This document shows positions 8,707 through 14,256 of a stretch of 14,256 nt of DNA, piece by piece; the first letter of the stretch is position 1; each line of letters opens with the position of its first letter. The notes beneath the pieces were generated by a model, which saw nothing but the letters and a program-made list of their open reading frames with translations, was not told where the DNA came from and made no database searches. Source of the DNA: Fragilaria radians (taxonomy: Eukaryota; Bacillariophyta; Fragilariophyceae; Fragilariales; Fragilariaceae); NCBI GenBank assembly GCA_900642245.1, contig CAAAJI010001088.1, positions 1 through 14,256 of the forward strand, written 5' to 3'. A program made the translations under genes and the position numbers.

Positions 8707-9586
8707 ATGGATATTCCGAATGACGAAGACAAATTGAATCCGTTTGAATGCCTTGGAGATAACTTGTTTGAGGACCGAAAAGCTGAAGGCGCTCCTCGAG
8801 TGGCGCGTCGTGATTGGGGCATTCCGACGTTTGAAGATCAGATCGATCGTGGCATTCGAACTTTCATTCTTTCCAATTTGCATCATCCGTTTCAAAGTAT
8901 CTCATTGTACCTTGAGCATCGAAAGCATTCTACGGGATCTGATCTATGGGACTCCGCTCTTGTTTTGGCGCATAACTTACAATACCTTGTTGGTAGTCTC
9001 AAGGGAAAAACGGTGTTGGAGTTGGGATCTGGAACTGGAGCTGTGGGTTTATATTGCAGTAGATGTTTAGATGCAGATCATGTAACTTTAACAGACTTAC
9101 CAAATAACTTAAAGTTACTGGTACATAATCGAGATATCAATAATATATCAGAAGAGTTTGTTTCGATCGTGTCATTGGACTGGGAGTCAGATGATGTGCC
9201 AAATGAAGTCAAGCTAGGGCATGACTTGATAATTGGATCAGACTTACGTAAGTGACAATTTCTATAGTTTACTTGATTCCAGACTGATACTATCAAATGT
9301 CATTAACTCTTTATTACTCTCAGTATTGCCATTCGCTAAATACTTGATAGAACCACTTGCTGCGAAGATTGCCCAATTGCTGTCTTTACGTGGTGCATCT
9401 AAATGTATTCTGGCATACGAGGAAAGGTTCGATTGTTCAGATTTTGCCAAATTTGCAGAATCCAAAGGTTTGTCAATCAACAGTATTCAAAATTGTGTAT
9501 TGCATCCTGTGTATCAAGACCCAGGTAGAATTCATGTCCTTATCATTACGTTGGTAAGTGATCTCGGTTCTATACATTACGATTAA
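8707..9586 (+). CDS. METTL21-like (Methyltransf_16) protein methyltransferase, spliced
   Basis: A seven-beta-strand S-adenosylmethionine-dependent enzyme of the family that methylates lysines in translation factors, chaperones and similar proteins. Exon 1 is 8707-9247. The intron is 9248-9323 (GTAAGT...CTCAG, phase 1). Exon 2 is 9324-9586, giving about 267 residues, a normal family length. Visible motifs are DLWDSALVLA (residues 79-88), motif I LELGSGTGAVGL (104-115), an acidic LTD (128-130), SLDWES (156-161), IIGSDL (175-180), and ILAYEER near the end. No targeting signal is evident, so it is probably cytosolic or nuclear. The family's D-x-x-Y substrate motif after IIGS reads DLLL with this splice, so the Tyr is missing. 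A GTAAGT at 9554 may begin a second intron that swaps the last residues. The exact substrate cannot be told from sequence. Confidence 0.87.
9248..9323 (+). other. Intron 1 of the methyltransferase gene
   Basis: 76 bases with donor GTAAGT and acceptor TTACTCTCAG after a T-rich tract. It joins ...GSDL to LPFAKY in frame, and without it the protein ends three residues into the intron. An ACTAT at 9289-9293 might serve as branch site. Confidence 0.85.
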
Positions 9587-9688
9587 ATCAAAGGATATTC
9601 AAATATGCCGTTTACCTGTCGTAAGATGATTGAAACATCGAAATTGACGACAGCTTTATATATACATGATGATTTTCATAATTTGCAG
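9554..9688 (+). other. Possible second intron at the methyltransferase 3' end
   Basis: A consensus GTAAGT at 9554 directly follows the codon for the last conserved strand (RIHVLIITL), and an ATTTGCAG acceptor ends at 9688. Splicing would replace the last ten residues (VSDLGSIHYD) with NSVCP and a TGA at 9704-9706. Both ends are plausible. Confidence 0.4.
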
Positions 9689-10246
9689 AATAGCGTTTGT
9701 CCGTGAGTGCCATGCAGTATACTAATCATATTTTCCATTTAGCAGACCAAGTAATCATACATATGGACATCTCTATCTCCGACTACAACACAAAGTAAGT
9801 TACAAGAATTTGTCTGAAAAACTGGGAAGATGGTGATGCAGTAAACATGTTCGATACAAATCATGATCGTCAACAATCAGTCTTTAAAGTTCTCTGAATC
9901 TATCTCAAGTGTTTCGCTTCCTTTTCTTTTTGGTTCCAGAATCAATAATGTCTAACAACATTGCATTGTCTCTGTTGCCGCTCACCAGTCTTGAATATCT
10001 TTATTCCATCTCCATACTTCAATTTCCTTGTTCCACGAGTCTGTAATTCATTTTTACGGCATTTTGAATCTCTTTGAGTAATAGCATCCAGTAGCCTCCT
10101 ACACTTCCATTGAATTGCATAATGTAATCTGTATGTTGCCATTCATTCTTCTTCAAGAATGGAGAATAGCATAAAGCTGTATTCAAGAAGTTTGATTCAT
10201 CAACTAAAACTTGATTTTCTTCTTACTGTATAGAAGAGAAGATTAT
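9587..10246. other. Intergenic between convergent genes
   Basis: This should hold both 3' UTRs. A minus-strand AATAAA (10000-10005) could be a polyadenylation signal for the fucosyltransferase-like gene. A 7-bp perfect hairpin with a CTTC loop lies at 10144-10161. A basic 66-codon minus-strand open frame at 9942-10142 (KCRRLLDAITQRDSKCRKN) has no recognised motif and most likely lies in the 3' UTR. Confidence 0.45.
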
Positions 10247-11551
10247 TCATGGGTCTTCGTACCACTCCAAATCAACAGTAAGGTGGCGTTTCATCGTGAT
10301 AGGGTATTTGCCAGCATTGTATGCTGTGTTAAGCTCGGTAGCTAAGCGATAGACATTCGATTGAAAGCTCCCAATCAAGTAATCGGCTCGACGCAAGACT
10401 TCAACATCTGTTGCAATTGCCGCTGCACTAGTTTTTCTAGAGGTATTAAACCATAGATGGTCTTTTGTGTACGTTCTTGGAGCATCAGGTTGAAAGGAAA
10501 ATGTAAAGCCGTCCTTCTCTTTGTTACTCAAGGTTTCAACAATCGCCGCGTAATCAGTTGCAAGATATATCCTTGTAATTCCAGTATCTTTTCTAATATT
10601 ATTCGCCTTTGATAAAAAGTTATTGAAATCCCGTGTAATATTTGCTAGTCGACTGAAATCTTTCTCAAAGTCAATTACATTGTCTGAGAACCGTAAATGC
10701 ATCCCAATGTATTTAACTGGTGGCTGAAAAAGACTCTTGGGAAGCCTTGATTTGATCTCGTTTCGCAACCACATGGATGGCTTCCATAAAGCATGAGAAC
10801 ATTGTGCACGGACCCAAAATCGACCCATAGCACGCTCCCAATGCTCAATCACATCCGCGTATGGCGTGTCGATATTGCCACCGCCAACGATGTTGTGACT
10901 GGATTCGTAAATAAGTCTTTGTTCACCGTAGAATTTTGGTGAAAAGTAGTGACCCACACTATCATGATCGATGATTCCGACTGCAGCATCAATGGTTGCC
11001 GGTAAGATATCCTCACCAAATGCACTTGCGGTATCTTCAGTGCAGTTTGTAAATGGTTCGTGGAGGCATTCCCAATCATTCACAGATTCCAAAAGCCTGT
11101 TATCTACCTGTCGACAGTCTGGAGAAGCATAAGCGGATTTAAATCCATTTGGTAAAACTAAGGTGCGATTCGTAGCCAAGGCAGTGTGCAAAAATCGTGC
11201 CATCATACGAAATTCGAGAGTGAAGCCATCTAATGGTCCTAATTGAGCATTTATGAGAATGCGACTTTCACTGCAATTGGGAGGATACTGTTGCGCGAGT
11301 AATAAAGCCTGAAATTCTTCTTGCAATGATATCTGATTTTTCAGTATCACTTTCATTTCAAGAGACTGAGATAGAGTAGTGGGATCCTGCGGCGAGCTGA
11401 AGTCAATTTGTGCTGTCGGAAAGCCTCCTTTTCCAACATCATCCCATAATAAAGATGCTACCAAATGTGTCAACCATCGTCCAACAACAACCAATACAAA
11501 AATATCCTTTACACCGCTCCACAAATTTCTCGTGGGTAGACTGCGCTTCAT
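10247..11551 (-). CDS. GT23-like (alpha-1,6-fucosyltransferase-type) Golgi glycosyltransferase
   Basis: An intronless gene for 434 residues with type II membrane topology: a short basic N-terminus, a signal anchor at about 16-36, then a lumenal domain. Five N-glycosylation sequons (Asn 92, 128, 169, 304, 369) fit a secretory location. The donor-binding fold shows INAQLGPLDGF...ALATNRTLVLP (100-134), IGMHLRFSDNV (282-292), RIYLATD (327-333) and ATDVEVLRRADYLIGSFQSNVYRL (380-403, given as key residues Asp382, Asp390, Ser395, Ser398). These match the three conserved motifs of FUT8/NodZ-type enzymes, which move fucose from GDP-fucose to a glycan. Compared with FUT8, the second Arg of HxRRTDK is Phe288, the Lys is Asn291, and the second Asp after YLATD is Tyr334. 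HLRF also recalls plant-type O-fucosyltransferases, so the acceptor and linkage are open. Confidence 0.78.
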   Translation of the reverse strand: MKRSLPTRNLWSGVKDIFVLVVVGRWLTHLVASLLWDDVGKGGFPTAQIDFSSPQDPTTLSQSLEMKVILKNQISLQEEFQALLLAQQYPPNCSESRILINAQLGPLDGFTLEFRMMARFLHTALATNRTLVLPNGFKSAYASPDCRQVDNRLLESVNDWECLHEPFTNCTEDTASAFGEDILPATIDAAVGIIDHDSVGHYFSPKFYGEQRLIYESSHNIVGGGNIDTPYADVIEHWERAMGRFWVRAQCSHALWKPSMWLRNEIKSRLPKSLFQPPVKYIGMHLRFSDNVIDFEKDFSRLANITRDFNNFLSKANNIRKDTGITRIYLATDYAAIVETLSNKEKDGFTFSFQPDAPRTYTKDHLWFNTSRKTSAAAIATDVEVLRRADYLIGSFQSNVYRLATELNTAYNAGKYPITMKRHLTVDLEWYEDP

Positions 11552-12790
11552 GGTGAAAAAAGTTTGCTTGTGAAATTTTTCAAAAATGATATGATTGAAA
11601 GGCCACGCAACGCATGACTCCTTTCATGATTAGCAAAAAATCCAAAAATATTTAGTCTCACAGGACTAAATTTTCAGTTCATAAGATATACATATTTATT
11701 TATCTTCACGCATTGACGTTAACTAGCAACCTTTACTTGGTCTTTACTTTTGTTCTGCAAGGCAATTTCTTTTAAAGGATCGACATGAATTGGTCAGAAC
11801 CTACTCTTAACATGTCGAGGTTGAAAACCCTAAGTCTGCGTGGAAAGATCAGCGGAGGCATATCCACTAAAGAAAGAAATGTTGGCGGCCACTCTGATTG
11901 AGTCGCTTTAAAGTGCTTTTGGTCAATCGGATAAAACATATACATTGCCAACAGTACCATGACGGAGGTTAGACTCTACAAATATGTCAGTTTTCAAGAT
12001 TAGCAAAATAATTCAAGCAAAAGCAGGACAACCATCACTTAGTTGTACTTGCTGTAAAGGGCTTGATCCTGACAGAAATGTTCGGTTTTACAAAGTAATC
12101 CTTTTTATCACGATGGTTTACACATGATTTCATCGTAGTATATATATTGCATGTGTTTTCCCCATAATTCAAATTTAGCATGAGATTTTGTTTCTCCTTG
12201 TTAATTAGAATGAAATTAGTTCCATGCTTAACCTGTCACACTTAAGATAAATAAACTTTGCAAGTCAGAACCATACGAGCTGCAACAAGAGTACATGACT
12301 CTTTGCTTTAAGGTAATTCTGGGAAGATATCAGACTTCAAAAATGGATAGACTATTGAAGCAACTAAGATATTGTAAGATGTGATGTATGCTTGTGAAGT
12401 TTGGATTAACTCTTCAGCATCAACAAGTTGTCATCAAAGTTACCGCCATCAAATCAAGTCAAGTTTATCAAATTTTGCCATTGTTAAGTCATAGCTGCCA
12501 TAAAATTGTCACTCTTGTCAAATCAAGTAAAGTCATATGTGCTGTCGGTCAAGGTAGTCGTTTTCTTCTGTTTTTTTACTCGCCTTGTGGTAAGTATGCT
12601 TTTCTTGGAAAGATGAATTGCGATATTAAACAATAAATACCTATTTACCTGAACTGTAAAATTTACAATTATAATTTTAATATACGAACAAAAGGATAAT
12701 GGAAATACATGATAGAATGATCGACCTTAAATCAGTATCCGTACAAATTAACTGCGTACAGCCGTGCACATTTAAAAAAGGGAGAAAGAA
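11552..12790. other. Divergent intergenic region, no gene seen
   Basis: This lies between the oppositely transcribed fucosyltransferase-like and MnmE genes and should hold the promoter of the former. A small island of higher GC at 11780-11950 is open on both strands for 38 (plus, 11785-11901) and 62 codons (minus, 11772-11960), with no recognised motif. At 12446-12537 a TCAAATCAAGT-type sequence recurs twice (near 12448 and 12517). The 82-codon frame at 12388 runs through it and is probably chance. Confidence 0.4.
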
Positions 12791-12799
12791 TATAAAAGG
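12791..12799 (+). promoter_or_regulatory. TATA-like box upstream of the MnmE gene
   Basis: TATAAAAGG, a near-perfect eukaryotic TATA consensus, about 195 bases before the MnmE start codon. No other gene start fits it, but the spacing implies a long 5' UTR, so its use is inferred. Confidence 0.4.
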
Positions 12800-12904
12800 G
12801 CACAGCAGTACGAATTTACCCTTCGTTCAGTTCCGGAAAAATAATTGTTTTGGCTATTGTAAGAGGGAAGGGGAGAGTTAATGTTGGGCATGAAATTCAC
12901 AAGT

Positions 12905-12916
12905 GATGACGTCATC
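12905..12916. promoter_or_regulatory. CRE-type bZIP binding palindrome
   Basis: GATGACGTCATC is a perfect 12-base palindrome containing the full CRE core TGACGTCA. It lies 77 bases before the MnmE start codon. Such sites bind bZIP factors in eukaryotes, and TGACGT-type elements are known in CO2/cAMP-responsive diatom promoters. Whether it acts here is inference. Confidence 0.5.
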
Positions 12917-12992
12917 TTTTTAGATACTGCTACTGTACTTGAAGCCTTATTTATTTTCCACCTAAAGTTTTTTTGTCACCTATCTCCAATTT

Positions 12993-14256
12993 ATGGTTAC
13001 AATGGCCTTCCTCAAGAAGTTTTCTATCTCCATCACATTTCTTTCCATACAACCGTCCTTTGCAATGAGATCGAGCTGTAACATGCTTAACAGTGCTAGA
13101 AGATTTCAAACCCAGCGAAATCGTTACTTGAATTCAGCGTTTCAGGCAATGCACGTTACAACCGAGCGTAATGAAGATAACATGGAGGAAGATACAATTT
13201 ATGCCTTGTCATCTGGAATTTCGACTACTGCTACAGCTGTGGCCGTGATAAGAATTTCGGGTCCAGAAGCGCATACCATACTTGGTCGACTAACGCCAAA
13301 ATATGTTCCGCCACGGACGGCCGTCGTTCGAAACTTGGTCGACCCAGAAGATCACTCACCTCTCGATCAGGCCCTCGTCATCCGTTTTGATGGTCCCAAA
13401 TCCTTTACGGGAGAAGATGTGGTGGAACTGCATACTCACGGATCTCGTGCTGTTGTTCAGGGAATACTAAACGTTCTTGGGAAATTCGCGAGACTTGCAG
13501 AACGTGGAGAGTTCACACAACGTGCTTTCGCATCCGGAAAGCTAAATCTTTTGGAAGTTGAAGCATTGGCAGATTTATTGACCGCTGATACAAAACTTCA
13601 ACGCCAACAAGCCTTGCGTCAGTTGGATGGACGTCTATCTTCCCTCTACGATAATTGGCGTAGATTGCTTACCAAGGGCTTGGCTCACGCTGAGGCTATC
13701 ATTGATTTTGGAGATGACGAACATTTACTAGGAAGTGATGAAGAAAATAATTTCGACTACGAAAGGGAGCAAAAAAGTGTATGGGGATCTGTGAGCGATT
13801 CTATGAATATTTTGCTCTCTGAAATTAAGTCACATTTGGCTGATGATCGCAGAGGTGAGCTTGTTCGCGATGGAGTGAAAGTTGCCATTGTTGGACCACC
13901 GAATGCAGGAAAGTCGTCCCTCTTTAATATTTTGGCACAAAGAGATGCTGCCATCGTATCGCCCATAGAAGGAACAACCAGAGATATTTTGGAGTTATTT
14001 CTTGATTTGGGAGGCGTTCGATGTACCTTATATGACACAGCCGGCGTTCGTGAGGAAACGAACGACGTCATCGAACGAGAGGGCATTAGACGTGCTAGGC
14101 AAATAGCAGAAAAGGCAAACATTCTTGTAGCAATGATTGATGCGGAAGATACTGACAATGGAATCCTTGCAATCAAGGAAGCCATATCACAGACTGATAT
14201 GTTAAGTCGCACTCTCTTGATAGTCAACAAAATGGATCTTGTAAACGAAGGAGCAT
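12993..14256 (+). CDS. mnmE: MnmE/TrmE tRNA wobble-uridine GTPase, organellar, 3' truncated by window
   Basis: With its partner MnmG (GidA/MTO1), this enzyme adds the carboxymethylaminomethyl group at C5 of wobble uridine in organelle tRNAs. The frame is open from ATG 12993 (next ATG 13002) to the window end, 421 residues; an in-frame stop at 12963-12965 bars an earlier start. The folate-binding N-terminal domain begins near residue 66 (DTIYALSSG, VAVIRISGP) and contains FTGEDVVELHTHG and GEFTQRAFASGKLNLLEVEALADLL. The helical domain is followed by the G domain: G1 GPPNAGKSS (301-309), G2 TTRD (328-331), G3 DTAGVRE (348-354) and G4 NKMDL (412-416). The C-terminal Cys-containing end lies outside the window. 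The first 65 residues are extra compared with bacterial forms. They start with a short basic and hydrophobic stretch (MAFLKKFSISITFLSIQPSF), then a Ser/Arg/Asn-rich part, resembling a plastid bipartite leader. Mitochondrial targeting is the alternative. Confidence 0.93.
   Translation, partial: MVTMAFLKKFSISITFLSIQPSFAMRSSCNMLNSARRFQTQRNRYLNSAFQAMHVTTERNEDNMEEDTIYALSSGISTTATAVAVIRISGPEAHTILGRLTPKYVPPRTAVVRNLVDPEDHSPLDQALVIRFDGPKSFTGEDVVELHTHGSRAVVQGILNVLGKFARLAERGEFTQRAFASGKLNLLEVEALADLLTADTKLQRQQALRQLDGRLSSLYDNWRRLLTKGLAHAEAIIDFGDDEHLLGSDEENNFDYEREQKSVWGSVSDSMNILLSEIKSHLADDRRGELVRDGVKVAIVGPPNAGKSSLFNILAQRDAAIVSPIEGTTRDILELFLDLGGVRCTLYDTAGVREETNDVIEREGIRRARQIAEKANILVAMIDAEDTDNGILAIKEAISQTDMLSRTLLIVNKMDLVNEGA

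Noticed and set aside
9078..9480. Minus-strand frames under the methyltransferase gene
   Set aside because: Antisense of exons with clear methyltransferase motifs.
9942..10142. Basic 66-codon minus-strand frame
   Set aside because: Probably in the 3' UTR of the fucosyltransferase-like gene; no motif and no sign of its own promoter.
12388..12881. 82- and 60-codon plus-strand frames
   Set aside because: Low-complexity, no recognised motif, partly made of short internal repeats; the second runs over the TATA-like box.
12881..13081. 66-codon plus-strand frame
   Set aside because: Overlaps the MnmE leader in another frame; the MnmE frame has the conserved domains.
13757..14230. 157-codon minus-strand frame
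   Set aside because: Antisense of the MnmE G domain, whose G1-G4 motifs are on the plus strand.

Overview
The window is nuclear DNA of a eukaryote with low GC content. It has short spliceosomal introns with GTAAGT donors, decayed LTR retrotransposons, a secretory-pathway glycosyltransferase, and an organelle-type MnmE GTPase with an N-terminal extension. The extension looks like the bipartite plastid leader of algae with complex plastids, so a photosynthetic stramenopile such as a diatom is my best guess. This is inference; no marker gene proves it.

Layout. Positions 1-732 (+) are the 3' end of a protein-coding gene I cannot firmly identify. Positions 733 to about 8700 form an 8-kb repeat-rich stretch with no intact gene. 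Its left part (1490-3683) is the wreck of one Ty3/gypsy-like LTR element on the minus strand. Two diverged direct repeats look like LTRs, with a frameshifted gag carrying a broken zinc knuckle and an integrase whose second half is inverted in place; protease, reverse transcriptase and RNase H are missing. Two separate Ty1/copia RT/RNase H fragments follow: one on plus (4900-5256, internally deleted) and one on minus (7323-7878, frameshifted). The minus copia fragment sits between two purine-rich minus-strand stretches that read as Glu/Lys/Gln-rich broken coding sequence. They may be a lost coiled-coil gene.

The right part carries three single-copy genes. 8707-9586 (+) is a METTL21-like (Methyltransf_16) protein methyltransferase with one clear 76-base intron and a possible second. 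10247-11551 (-) is an intronless type II membrane protein related to GT23 alpha-1,6-fucosyltransferases, convergent with the methyltransferase gene. From 12993 (+) to the window end runs MnmE (TrmE/MSS1), the tRNA wobble-uridine modification GTPase. It is cut off inside the G domain, just after the NKxD motif. It is divergent from the fucosyltransferase gene and is preceded by a TATA-like box and a perfect 12-base CRE-type palindrome.

These host genes belong to different processes and show no sign of working together. I found no RNA gene, CRISPR array or bacterial-type operon. The most unusual structure is the split and locally inverted integrase in the left element.
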